Part shown: piece by piece, positions 51,720 to 62,830 of the stretch
Position numbering within the stretch: the stretch's first letter is position 1
Layout: each line of letters opens with the position of its first letter
DNA from: Mangifera indica
Lineage: Eukaryota; Streptophyta; Magnoliopsida; Sapindales; Anacardiaceae
Assembly: GCF_011075055.1 (NCBI RefSeq)
Contig: NC_058146.1
Coordinates: 3,782,001 to 3,846,000, forward strand
DNA length: 64,000 nt
Reading direction: 5' to 3'
Program-made: the position numbers and the translations under genes
The notes under the pieces: model-generated
What the model was told of the DNA's origin: nothing
The model's input: only the letters and a program-made list of their open reading frames with translations
Databases searched by the model: none

Positions 51720-51814
51720 TGGGCTCAATTGGGCCTTACTGTTTGTTTCCCCACTGAGGCTCAGTACTCAATTTCGGCTTTTTAAGTGAGCCTGAATGTC
51801 TTCAATTAGGCCCA
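51720..51814 (-). promoter_or_regulatory. Site II motif cluster in the ATP synthase subunit d promoter
   Basis: TGGGCT (51720-51725), TGGGCC (51730-51735) and GGCCCA (51809-51814) lie 97-190 bases upstream of the ATG. Site II motifs are an established feature of plant nuclear genes for oxidative phosphorylation. Confidence 0.6.
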
Positions 51815-52047
51815 ACCAATAGGGACTGTCAATTTTGTTTAAGGACATAGAAGGCTTGGCTTTCCCTAGACATGAAAGGAGGCCGGCCCAGCAGCGCACG
51901 GCTCAGGTCTCCTTTTTCCGATATGGCCGATAGGGGTACGATCTATAATTGTAATAGATTGTGTTAGGCCTGCAAATCGTGCTGAGACCTTAAGATAAGG
52001 ATTACGGGTTGACTTGGTACTAAAAGAAAATTTAAAAATTAAGATAA

Positions 52048-52951
52048 GGCCAAACGACTATTCCCCACCCAAGGTTTGATGATTTCTCAAGTTTCTACCC
52101 TTTAACTATGAAAACACCAAATACCCACCCATAACCGGTTAGATTTAACAAAACCCTAACGGTGGTAAATTTAATCTCATTTTTTCCCCTAAAAGTTTAA
52201 AAACTAACATTTTTTCCCTAAGCTAAGTTTGAAAAAATTGCATTCCCCCCCCCTTAGGGTTTGAAAAATCGCATTTCCCCCCTAGAGTTTATCTCTCCGG
52301 CGCCATCACCGGCCGTCTTCCCCTCCCGACGGTTTCTCTTCCACCGACGACCGCCCTAAACTCTTGCACTACTCATTCAAAGCATGAGATAAGTCGTCTG
52401 GGAAGAGAAATCGTCTTCCCAGACGACTTATCTGACGACGCCGATGCAGTTTTCTTCATCGTAGTTGGAAGATGAAGACGAAGATTAAGCCCGATCGCAG
52501 TTGGAAGATGAAGACGACGACGACTGGGAAGACGAAGAACTTCGTCTTCCCCGACGAAGTTCTTCGTCTTTCACGGCTTCTCCGACTCCGATGGGGGGTC
52601 CAAATGGGAGGAAAGAGATCGCCAGAAGGAGAGGTTACTTTGGGAGGGAGAGACCGTCGGCAATGGAGTCGGAGATGTCACCGGAGATTTCAAAAAGAAA
52701 CCCTAGGGTGAAACTGTGATTTTTTAAAACTTAGGCTGGGGGAAAGTTTTAGTTTTTAAAGTTTAGGGGGGCAAAATAGATTCTATTTAAGATTATTTTT
52801 AATATTATAAAGAAAATGACTATTTTACCCTTGCCACTGTTAGGATTTTGTTAAATCTAACCGGTCATAGGTGGGTGTTTGGTGTTTCCATAGTTAAAGG
52901 GTGGAAACTTGAGAAAACATCAAACCTTAGGTGGGAAATAGTCATTTGGCC
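52048..52951. mobile_element. Mutator-like MITE, copy 2 (904 bp)
   Basis: The termini GGCCAAACGACTATTCCCC and the complementary GGAAATAGTCATTTGGCC are flanked by a perfect 9-bp direct repeat, TTAAGATAA (52039-52047 and 52952-52960). The interior is GC-rich, with GAAGACGAAG-type repeats. A 19-bp perfect hairpin (52387-52405 with 52415-52433) and a 12-bp-arm palindrome near 52527 sit inside. Open frames at about 52472-52719 read through this repeat and look like by-products, with no known domain. Confidence 0.92.
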
Positions 52952-53127
52952 TTAAGATAATTAAAAACTATTAAAACATATAACTTAGTAGATTGACCAA
53001 TTAAAACACTTAGATTGACCCATTACGGGTTCGACATAATACGACCTACTAAAATGAAGGTCATGTCATAGGTTTTTAATATATGGTAGGTTAACTCAAT
53101 CTATACGATCCCTAACATAATTTTTAT

Positions 53128-53919
53128 GGCCAAACGACTATTTCCCACCCAAGGTTTAGCTTTTTCTCAAAAGTCCCCCATTTAACTATGAAAACACCAA
53201 ACACCCACCCATGGCCGGTTAGATTTAACCAAACCCTAACGGCTGAAAATTTTATCTCCTTTTGCCCCCCTAAACTTTAAAAACTGAAATTTTCCCCCCG
53301 CCTAAGTTTTAAAAAATGGCAGTTTCACCCTAGGGTTTGGTTTTGAAATCTCCGGCGACCTCTCCGGCTCCGTGGGAGACGCCGTGGGAGACGAAGACTT
53401 CGTCGGGAAGACGAAGTTCTTCGTCTTCCCAGACGAAGCCGACGCCGTCGTCCTCGTCTGGGAAGACGGTCGTCTTCCCAAAGGTCTTCTTCTGGGAAGA
53501 CGAAGAACTTCGTCTTCCCGATGAAGTCTTCGTCTCCCACGGCGTCTTCGGGCGCCGATCGGACCTCCAAATGGGAGAAAAGAGATCGTCGGAAGGAGAG
53601 GTTGCTTCCGGAGGGAGCGGCCGTCGGCAACGGAGCCGGAGAGGTCGCCGGAGATTTCAAAACCAAACTCTAGGGTGAAACTGTGATTTTTTAAAACTTA
53701 GGGTGGGGGAAAATTTTAGTTTTTAAAGTTTAGGGGGGCAAAATTAGATTCTATTTTAGTTTATTTTTAATATTATAGCCAAAATGACGATTTTACCCCT
53801 ACCACCGTTAGGGTTTGGTTAAATCTAATAGGCCATGGGTAGGTGTTTGGTGTTTCCATAGTTAAAGGGGGGACTTTTGAGAAAACGCTAAACCTTGGGT
53901 GGGAAATAGTCGTTTGGCC
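53128..53919. mobile_element. Mutator-like MITE / foldback, copy 3 (792 bp)
   Basis: The ends are GGCCAAACGACTATTTCCC and its exact complement, flanked by a perfect 10-bp direct repeat, TAATTTTTAT (53118-53127 and 53920-53929). The two halves are near-identical inverted copies, except for a stretch of roughly 80-90 bases (about 53545-53630) present only in the right half. Because of this symmetry both strands open with the same peptide, MVLKSPATSPAP, and close with FQNQTLG. This is a structural echo, not a gene. Confidence 0.93.
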
Positions 53920-54454
53920 TAATTTTTATTTATAAAAGACAAATACCAAAAAAATCTTCTTTTTTTTTTTTTAAGTTTATAGGTTCATTCTCTGAATTAA
54001 GTAAATATTGCTTCAGTATAGATTTTTTTTTTTTTTTTAAATATTTTATTAGAATGTTAATGGAAAAGTCAAGGTCTAAAAATTGACTGATTTAATTGCT
54101 GGTGTGTGCACATGTCTGTCCCAGTCGAACCCTTTTTGGCAAGAATTTATTCACAATACAAGTTTGATTATTTTGCTCATCACAAATCGTTGCTATTAAA
54201 TAGACTTGATCTCTATCTAGACTTACTGACTTAGACCAATAAGTTTGTGACTTGTCAATGCAATTGAGCATACTTATTTGACGGACTATCCATGGAAAAA
54301 TTAAACACAATTAAAAATAATTATAATAAGATAATGGCATCTAAATTAAATGTCACATTCCCATACATTTTTTTACTGCAGTAAAATCATCAGAAATTTC
54401 TTATTGATGAAGGGTTTTTTTTTTTAATTTTATTCTTTGGTTAAATATTAACAT

Positions 54455-55030
54455 TATGGTAATCAAATTACGTATTTTATCATATATCAAAATTTTAATC
54501 TTTTATATTTTATATCATCTATCAAATATTGTATCATATGATACAATTTTTAAAAAATAAAATAATAAAAAAATATAATAACATGTCATCATTTTAGAAA
54601 ATGTCATAAACACTCTTAAAAATTTAATATTTCTCATATACACCCTTAGTATATCATTATTGAGCAATATTATGTATATCCACTTTAAATATATAATTAT
54701 GTACACATTTATATATGTCATCACATAATTGAATATTACTTTATCTTTAATTAAAAATCATCTAATTATATGACAATACGTATAAGTATGTACATATTTA
54801 TATATTCAAAATAAGTATATATAATTTTATTAATCATTATTTTTTAAAAATATGTATTAAGTTATATCAATAATATGTGTCATATTATATGATATATTTA
54901 TTATATCATATTAATTTAATATATTTTATTATATATATTATTTTTTATTTATATCATATTACATGATAAAATATATATCATAACAACTATAATAAACAAA
55001 AAAAAAAAAAAAAGCTTTTGATTACCAATT
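54455..55030. repeat. AT-rich repeat, copy 2, interrupted by a MITE
   Basis: This is homologous to 26370-26690. GGTAATCAAA at about 54459 and its complement TTTGATTACC near 55017 may be short terminal inverted repeats. The 171-bp MITE at 54662-54832 splits it. No coding potential. Confidence 0.65.
54662..54832. mobile_element. 171-bp MITE (family with GAGCAATATT ends), nested
   Basis: It begins GAGCAATATTATGTATATCC and ends AATTTTATTA, with inverted-repeat arms. It is flanked by a perfect 9-bp direct repeat, ATCATTATT (54653-54661 and 54833-54841). The related sequence at 26370 reads straight across the insertion point without it. Confidence 0.9.
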
Positions 55031-57486
55031 TGAAAACATTTTTTTTCTGGTGTCAAAGTACTCAATGGGAAAATAGGAGCACAAGAGTTTGACGATAAAC
55101 ATCACTTCCAATTTTCTTCATTGTTAAGAAGGAATTAATAAAGAGTTATTGTCTTATATAGAGACTATGAGACTGGAAGAGCAGTGCAACTGTCTAAGTA
55201 CAATTGAGAAGTTGATATGATTGTAATATATAAATGGATATATATTTTATATATATTTTTATATAATTATATAATTTTAAATTAAAAATAAATTAATATT
55301 TGATCATATAATGATTGATTTTAATATATATATTTTTATGTATTAAAAATATATACATATAAAATTATTTTTTAAAATTTGTGGATGATGGGGGATGATT
55401 AGAGAAAAGATAAAATATGGCACAATGAGTTAGTAAAACTTGTTGAATATTAAAACTTTCAAGTTAAAGACTTTGGTTTGAATCTCTGTCATGTTTGTGA
55501 AACTTTGAGTTATTTAATGAAGACTCAAGTTCAAGTCTTTGTCACATTTATAAAACAGTAAAGATTTGAGTTTGAATCTCTATCATATTTATAAAACTTT
55601 AATTTATTTGGTATAATAGTTATAAGTCTATTTATTATGCCCCAAGTTCAATAAATACGAGTGGAATCTTCAATTATTCAAAGGAAAAAAAGAAGAGTTT
55701 AGAAAATTTTTGTTAGGGATGATGAATTTACAGTTTCACGCAAGAGGATTACTGAGCGTCAATCATATGTTAAAACGGATTCTCATTTTTCCTAGAAGAA
55801 GATCAAGAGTTGGCCCTATCTCATTATAAGTTTTACATGCATTCACTGGAAGTAATAATAAAGTACTAAAAAAAAAGCTACCAATTTAGAAGATAAGTAT
55901 TGAGTCTATTGACCATAGAACGCAAGCAACACCCAGAAATTAAGATTAAAAAAACAACAAAAAGAAAAGAAATCTGGCGATTTGGATAAGGTCACTACAG
56001 TAATGGGTACGTATCATCTCTTATGCCTGATGGCCCTTGAGATCGCTGAGATATCATCTCAAAATTATTAAGTGTTGGCATTAGTATTTACGTTCGAAAA
56101 GAGTAGTTTGATCGGTTAAATGTGAAATCTTTAAATAATTTTAAAATATACATTAGGTCAAAAGCCATAAACGCCAACCAACGAGTGTTAATGATTGTAA
56201 GGTTAGTGATCGAAGATTTTATTTGTTAAATATGATTGGTTTAATTTTAAAAAAATAATCTAATTTAGATAAAATTTATCGTTTAAAAAGAGTAAGTATT
56301 CTCTTACTTAATGATTAGGTTAGGTTAGGGCATTCTAGTATCATATATATACTAAATAAAATATCATTTTATCAGTAATATTACAATTCTGGTATGAAAG
56401 TAATGCTATTGATAATGTGAATGTTCATGCTTGAATGACATAGCTAGTTAGGCTTAATGTTGTACGTACTTGAGGGGCTTGGAATTGAAGTTGGGTCTTG
56501 TTTCTCAAATGGAGTTGGTCAAAAGTTAGCTAGAGGTCTTGATTCTTCAATTACTGAAGAAATGAAGCTTCTTCGTTTGTCATCACCCACGCATTAAGCG
56601 AGCCATGCACGTTCCTCAGCTGTTTATGGAAAACAAGAAAAAGACCGATGACTGCAATTCACAATTACAATTGCCGTCTGAATACTGCAGCAAATCAGTT
56701 TGAAAAGCCCGAATGAGGATTATACTGCCCTAATTTCTGTTGTCACGTTGCCACGTCAATTGACTCTAGAGCTAGGATCCCACCGGTCATATTCTTCTAA
56801 AGGAAGATAGGTATGGCTCAACCCATGTTAATTGTTATTGAAAGGTTTGGCAATTGAATACTCTTAAAACTTGAGCTTAAACTTAAGTTCAAAAATATTT
56901 AATTATCAAACTCGTTTCAGATTCATTTGAACCAAGATTATTTTTAAGTTTGAATAAACTCAATTTAAATTCAATTTTAGTCGTGTAAGAAACTTATATT
57001 CTCATACTTGTTTACTGTTTGGAAGGGATTGAGGTGTCAAATAAAGTTATCAAGGCATAATTGTCCATTCATTGGATTAAATCAGTGATAACATTAGTTA
57101 GATCACGAATGACATTGTTCAATCATGCGTTACATCAAGTGTTATCGGTTGCACTCCAAGTGCCAAGCTAGGTTGGTGTTATTGGGAAGCTGATAGCTTC
57201 TTTGGTGTCATTCTTATGTATTTGACTAAGGTGAAGTATAATAGCACAAAAATATCTACAGTTATATTTCTTAATTAAGAGGGAATTCATTATATTATAG
57301 TAGTATGGTCAGCGTTATACCGCACTCCAAGTTATGAATATAGTAATGTTATTGAGATGATAAATTGGGTATATTAATTGGATTCAAGCATTGTTCAACT
57401 GGCATATACGAGCTACTAAATTAATTGGGCAATTAAATGTTGAAATGAAGGAATTTTTAATGTTAATGATATGCTTCATGTCCACC
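55031..57486. other. Intergenic, no gene seen
   Basis: AT-rich throughout. About 55220-55370 is a loosely palindromic AT segment resembling the small MITE family. 55430-55630 has repeated AGTTTGAATCTCT/TCATATTTATAAAACTTT-type phrases. No coding region is recognised. Confidence 0.55.
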
Positions 57487-57498
57487 GGTATGCCTTTT

Positions 57499-57611
57499 AT
57501 TAGTTTTTCTTTAAAAAAAAAAATAAATTAAAGAAGAAAAACTGGCGAGCCTAAAAGAGGAACCCGACCACAACTGTGCAAGCCCTGCCAGTAGACAGGA
57601 CAGCAAGAGTT
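57499..57611 (-). mobile_element. Short SINE-like retroposed insertion
   Basis: About 112 bases are flanked by a 12-13 bp direct repeat, GGTATGCCTTTTA (57487-57499 and 57612-57624). Read on the minus strand, it starts with a GC-richer segment containing GTGGTCGGGTTCC and ends in a T/A-rich tail (near 57510-57530 on the plus strand). That layout fits a short, possibly 5'-truncated retroposon. I do not recognise the SINE family. Confidence 0.6.
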
Positions 57612-57929
57612 GGTATGCCTTTTAAGAAAGTGATACATGGCAAAATAAAGTCAAGAGACTGTTTGGCAAGAAACTAAGAAAAACAATTTTAGAAAATAGA
57701 ATTAGGTTACCCAATAGAGCTTTGAATCGATATCAATAAGCACAAGAGAAATTCTATAAAAAATATATATATATAATTTTTTTAGAGATTTCCCATAATT
57801 TAATTTCGTTTGTTGACATGAATCAAAAGGCATAATCACTCAAATTCTAGCTGACAGACCAAATCTCCCTTATTAGTTGACACTTAGTTTTCCCTAATTA
57901 TATTTTAACACATTGATCTCTCAATTCGA

Positions 57930-59089
57930 TCATGTCCAAAGTGGTTCCCAAGAGGAGCCAAAACTGTTGTCATCGAGAAAGCAGCTTGTGTCGGTGAATT
58001 GTTGCTGCTGCTGTTGTTGTTGTAATTGTTGCTGCTGCAAAATCGGTTCTTGAGATTGCCCCATTTCCACGCAAATCAAGGCGATCAAATTGCGCTGTTG
58101 GCATTGCATCGTGACGAGCTCTGCTTGAGCCCTGGCCAGCTGCGCTTGCAGCTCACCGATCTGTTTTTGAAGATGACAAATTGCTCCAGCGCAACCATAA
58201 ACTGGGTCTCGTATCCTCGCATTTGCCTCATACACGATGCTGCTTACTGCATCAGCTCTTAGAGACTCAGGAAGATCCTGATCAAAATTTAAATTTTTGT
58301 TAGTCAAAATTCTGTAAGATTGGTCTTTATGAAAATTAAAACTTGAACCCATTTGCAATAGTTATTTTGGTAGTACAATAATGACTTATCAAAATATTTA
58401 CTATCATGTAATTTAGGTAGTGATTGGACCCCTATTGGTCTTGGAATTGTACATATAATTTACATTACTTCTGAGAGAAAGAAAAATTTAGGTCTGAGCC
58501 ATGTTGGTTGTTGAAGAAAAGTGAAGATACCCAATTGAACAACTATGCTTTACAGGAGAAAATAAAAGAAGGGTCCACTTAGAATGTCTCTGTTTTACTT
58601 TTCTTTTGAGGGCAATTAAAGTCCTCAAGTTTGTCAAAAAAGAATAGAAAAAAATTAACTGTTTAAAGTCTAAACAAAACAACTATGTCAAAGGGAAATT
58701 TTTTTTTTTTCCCAAATGGGTTGTGCGGAACTAACAGAAAAGTAAAATGTTGGTTTCACATGGTGAAAGAAAGAATGAAAAAAAACAGTGCAAACCTGCA
58801 AGAATTTGATGATGTTGCTGGCTCCAAAGACTCGATGAGCAATGGTGAACTTGTAAGGTTCAGTTGGTGGAAAATACGGAGCTAAAACACATTTTTCGAC
58901 GCAGCGGCGGCGGAGGATTTTGCAGGCGGCACAAGGGCTGAGAACAACATGTGGAGGAGACGGTGGAGATGACTGTGAAGAAGAAGGGAAACTTGGAGAA
59001 GACTGCAAAGGGTTTTGTGAAGAAATGGAAGAAGAAGATGGAGACGATGAGAATGGACAAACAAGAGCAAGTTTGTCTTTACATTCCAT
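57930..59089 (-). CDS. LBD: Class I LOB-domain (LBD) transcription factor, LBD1/LBD11-like
   Basis: Two exons, 58796-59089 and 57930-58277, encode 213 residues; the intron interrupts right after FLQ in the GAS block, the usual LBD position. A Ser/Pro-rich N-terminus (about 12-48) precedes the zinc motif C53-x2-C56-x6-C63-x3-C67. Next are the GAS block (FGASNIIKFLQDLPESLRADAVSS-like) and the leucine-zipper-like coil at about residues 135-165 (VYGCAGAICHLQKQIGELQ). The C-terminus has a Gln run, then DNSFGSSWEPLW. The long Ser/Pro leader suggests the LBD1/LBD11 group. Class I LBDs set organ boundaries and lateral organ or cambium growth. The ATG at 59089 is chosen because the extension upstream is unlike the family. 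Confidence 0.93.
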
Positions 59090-59926
59090 GGCGTTTTTGG
59101 TGAGAAAGCAAATGGAAGAATAAGAGAAAAACAGCTGCTTTAGTTGAAGTAAAACTGAAGGTAAATGGGATATATATAGAGACAAAGCTCGAAACGAAGC
59201 ACATGATATGATGTCATAAGTTTGAAATTATATCAATATTTTTTATGTAAAAAATATTTCCCATTTTGATCAAAAAAATAATAGAAAGCAATTTGTCACT
59301 TGAAGCCTTTGAGGCTAATTTGAGTAAGTACGGAGCGGTTATACATATAAGAGGGTATAATTTTTTTTTTTAATTTACTTAGTATAATAATTATTAGGAC
59401 GATCATTAAATCTAAAATTTTATTATTTTTTTGTGATTAATTCAATCTAAAAAAAATTCAATTCAAATAATATTTTTTGTTATCAAAAAGAAATTGTGTT
59501 TTTTTTTTTAATATTTGAGATTAACGTTTGGTCATGGTTTTTGATCATTGCAATGAGGTTCACACTATGTTTGGCATAAAAGGATTGACCAAGTCAAATC
59601 ATAACATGATTCCATTTGTCTCCTAGGTTGTGTTTGAACATGCAGATTTTAATGGCTGAATTTTCCTGCTTAATTTTGCCCTTCTCTGAGGGGTTAGATT
59701 GTTGGTTGATATACAATCCACCTTGGCCATTTGGCCTTAAAGATCTCTTCATTTAATCACATATTGTATCATTTAATAATATGTGATTAAATAATATAAT
59801 TATTTATTTATTTTTATTTTAAAATCACTCATTTATATATTATTACGTTAAATTATATAAAAAAATTAGTAAAATTTATTTTTATATATATTAATCTTTT
59901 TGAAAAATTGTGCAGCTTTTTACCTA
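59090..59926. other. LBD upstream region, no gene seen
   Basis: TATATATA near 59170 probably serves the LBD gene. The rest is AT-rich spacer; 59745-59900 has loosely palindromic AT sequence like the small MITE family. Confidence 0.5.
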
Positions 59927-60085
59927 AAAGTAATATTATATGTGCACACATTTGAGTACATAACTAATATATTATAATATAATTTAAGTGTTATTTTATT
60001 ATTAATTTAAAATCACTCAATCAATGATACATTATTTATATATTTAATTATATTTTCAAAAATATATATATACATAATTTTATTA
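59927..60085. mobile_element. About 159-bp MITE, same family as 54662
   Basis: It begins AAAGTAATATTATATG and ends CATAATTTTATTA. Flanks carry a 9-bp direct repeat, TTTTACCTA (59918-59926 and 60086-60094), which extends by two more A's on both sides. The core matches the other copies. Confidence 0.85.
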
Positions 60086-60094
60086 TTTTACCTA

Positions 60095-61735
60095 AACCCA
60101 GATCACATCAAATAAACAAGCTCCCAGTATCTCACAAGGAGCTGACTTTTTTGTTCATAGAATCTAATGAATTTGTTTTAAGCACATGCAGCTAGAATAG
60201 GGAGGCAGCTCTTAATAATGGATAAAATTGTTGGTTTTGGTCGTGTCACAAGGCCATTAGAACGCAGAGAAACTTGTCCAAATACATATCCCATTAGCCA
60301 CTCTGTCTCCAAGCTGATGCAATCACAGTGCCTTGATTACTTCAAAATAGGACTGGATATTTCCTTCTTTTTTAAGTTTAATCCTGCTTTCTTTTCTGTC
60401 ATTATCATTTCCCACAATTTTTTTTTTCCTTCTTTCTGCAGGAATAACCATAATTTTGCTCCTTCTAATCACTGAATTTACATCAATGTCACAATTATAA
60501 TTCACATTCTGACGATATTTCTGTTAAAAAACTGTAATTTAACCCCTAAATATTCATGAATATCGTCAGCAAAATTGTCAAATCTTTCAAATATGAGTAG
60601 GTATTGATCACGACTTGCTCTCCTTCGACAACTGTTGAAGCACGTAATTCTGGAAGGCCTCGTGGCCTCATGGCTGATGCAATCAGCAATCAAATTGTTT
60701 GGTTTCTTGAATTTTGCTTACATTGTTCAAAGGTGAAGCACAATTTTGCCATGTTAATTAGCAGTTTTACATATGAAGTTCATTGAATTTTTGACAACCA
60801 ATCTTCTGTTTCTTCACTCAATGTTTACTTAAAAAATTAAAAAAAATAAACGTTTTGAATGCCAGAGGCCATTGATTTCAACTAAAAAGTAGGAATTTTG
60901 GTGAATAAACGAGTCAATGGATGGATAAGTTATGAGTACTTGATCATATGCTATGCCAAAAGGATTGATAATCTTTGTAGTTAGGTTTCTATTCTGTCAA
61001 AATGTTGATTTTTTTTATGATCTCTCTGGAAAGTTCATGCGTAGTTGCATATATTTTAAAGCTCTGGCTTTTATTTTTAACGTGGAACTTATGTAGTCGA
61101 CACATTTTCGTTCAAAGATGCACAGAATCTAGCTAATAATAACAAAAAAAAGTTTCAATTATTATAAAAATTAAAAAAAAAAAGTCTTAGATGAGACGAA
61201 TATGACCATTTCGTTATACACATATTTAATAAATTGTTGATAAATGTATTTATTTATTAATAAATTAGAGATGACAATTCAGTCTCTAATGCAAAAATGA
61301 TACTCTTATAAAGACGAGAAAAAAGATAAGAATAATTAAAATCTTTACCGTTAGAGATAGTATAGGGATGAAGATTATATCTCCGATATGTTCTCTTCCT
61401 AATCTATGCAATCTCAAATTTGTCTATTTTGTTATATATTCCTTAAATCCTTATAAATTATATTATCCTTAAAAGTTTTAAATTATTACAAATTTGTTAT
61501 AAACCATAATAAATATTTAATTATTTTTCTAATGGGGATGGAAAGGGGAAAGTATGAAAAAATTTTCCCACGGGGATAAAGAAGGGAAGAAAAGAGAAAT
61601 TTTCACCACAGGGAGGGGATAAGTATTCCCTATCATCCCTGTATCGAGGGACAAGGTGGGGACAGAGAGAAAGATTTCCCTTATAGGATATTGAGGATAA
61701 AGACAAAAATTAACATATTTGATTTTTAAGTATCG
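60095..61735. other. Intergenic; GGGGAT-rich repeat at about 61530-61700
   Basis: No gene is seen in it. At about 61530-61700, GGGGATGGAAAGGGGAAAG, CACGGGGATAAAG and AGGGAGGGGATAAG phrases resemble the GGGGA-rich non-autonomous repeats common in plant genomes; I could not define ends. Confidence 0.45.
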
Positions 61736-61845
61736 ATCCTATTGATATTCTTAAAATGAATAAAAAGTATATGGAAAAGTGAGGACACCCATCCTATTGA
61801 TATCCCTAAAATGAATAAAAAGAATATGGAAAAGTAAGGATGGAA
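61736..61845. repeat. 55-bp tandem duplication
   Basis: ATCCTATTGATAT... at 61736 is repeated at 61791 with a period of 55 bases; about 50 bases are nearly identical in each copy. Confidence 0.85.
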
Positions 61846-62261
61846 GGGATATGCAAGCAGAAGAGAGACAGCATATATTCTAGCCACCAACAATTACAAC
61901 TAATTGAATTGGTGATAAGTAACTGACGATGACTTGAGCTTGAAGAGATAAACGCAACCAACAAAATGCAAGTAAATTTGGGTCCAGGGTGGGACAATGG
62001 TTCGGTAAATCGGTAGCCTCGTGCCGAGCAAGACAATGAGAGAGAGAACCAGCCATGGCTATTCACATGATGTATCTTATTAGAAAAAGACTTTGTTGTA
62101 CAATTTTTTTCCACACTCATCCAATGCCATTCTTTTCTCAACACCAGAAATTTTCCAAGTCTTTAACGTTGTTTTTAGTGGAAGTAGTTGGACTTTTCTT
62201 TTCTTGCTCCTTTTTATTCCTTTTGGAATTTCTATTTTACAAACTAACAGGACTAGAGCAA

Positions 62262-62445
62262 AACCCTATTCACACAATTTTGACGAGTGAATAATTAGAT
62301 ACTCAAATAATATATTATCATATAATTAGATATTAATTTATCATTAATTCAAAATTATTCAATCACATGATGACATATCATCTAAATATCTAATTGTGTA
62401 CTCAAAATTGTGTTAATATAGTTTTGTTGATAGAACTAAAACCCC
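62262..62445. repeat. Diverged MITE copy
   Basis: An ACACAATTTTGA-like left end pairs with its complement near 62400-62416, and the core (ATTAATTCAAAATTATTCAA then CACATGATGACATAT) matches the small MITE family. No target duplication was identified. Confidence 0.55.
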
Positions 62446-62459
62446 TTTTATTGATGTCG

Positions 62460-62830
62460 TTTTAGAATATAATAAAACTATTTATACATACTTTTAAATA
62501 CATAATTGGGTATATAGATGATACGCTAAAATGTTATTAGATAATTTTAAATTAAGCAATATTATATATACCCACTTTTAGTACACAAGTTAATACATAC
62601 TTATATATGTCATTACACAATTAAGTATTATTTTATCTTTAATCTAAAATCATCCAATCACATAATGACATACATCAAGTTTGTATTTATTTATGTACTC
62701 AAAGTAGATACATATAATTTTATTGTTTTAAATTAAGATAAATGAATACTCAATCACATAATAATATATCATTTGTTTATTTAACTAATTGCGTATTCAA
62801 AAATATAAACGCATATTTTTACTGTAACTC
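62460..62830. repeat. Older MITE copy interrupted by a younger one
   Basis: 62460-62553 and 62726-62830 are the two halves of one inverted-repeat element (ACATACTTTTAAATACATAA left, its relative TTGCGTATTCAAAAATATAA right). They are separated by the insertion at 62554-62725. Confidence 0.75.
62554..62725. mobile_element. 172-bp MITE inserted into a related MITE
   Basis: It begins AAGCAATATTATATATACCC and ends CATATAATTTTATTG. The flanking 9-bp direct repeat TTTTAAATT (62545-62553 and 62726-62734) marks insertion at the symmetric centre of the older copy. Confidence 0.85.

Noticed and set aside
52472..52719. Open frames inside the second MULE-MITE, rich in D/E/R/S
   Set aside because: They are made by GAAGACGAAG repeats inside an inverted-repeat element, occur in several frames and have no family resemblance.
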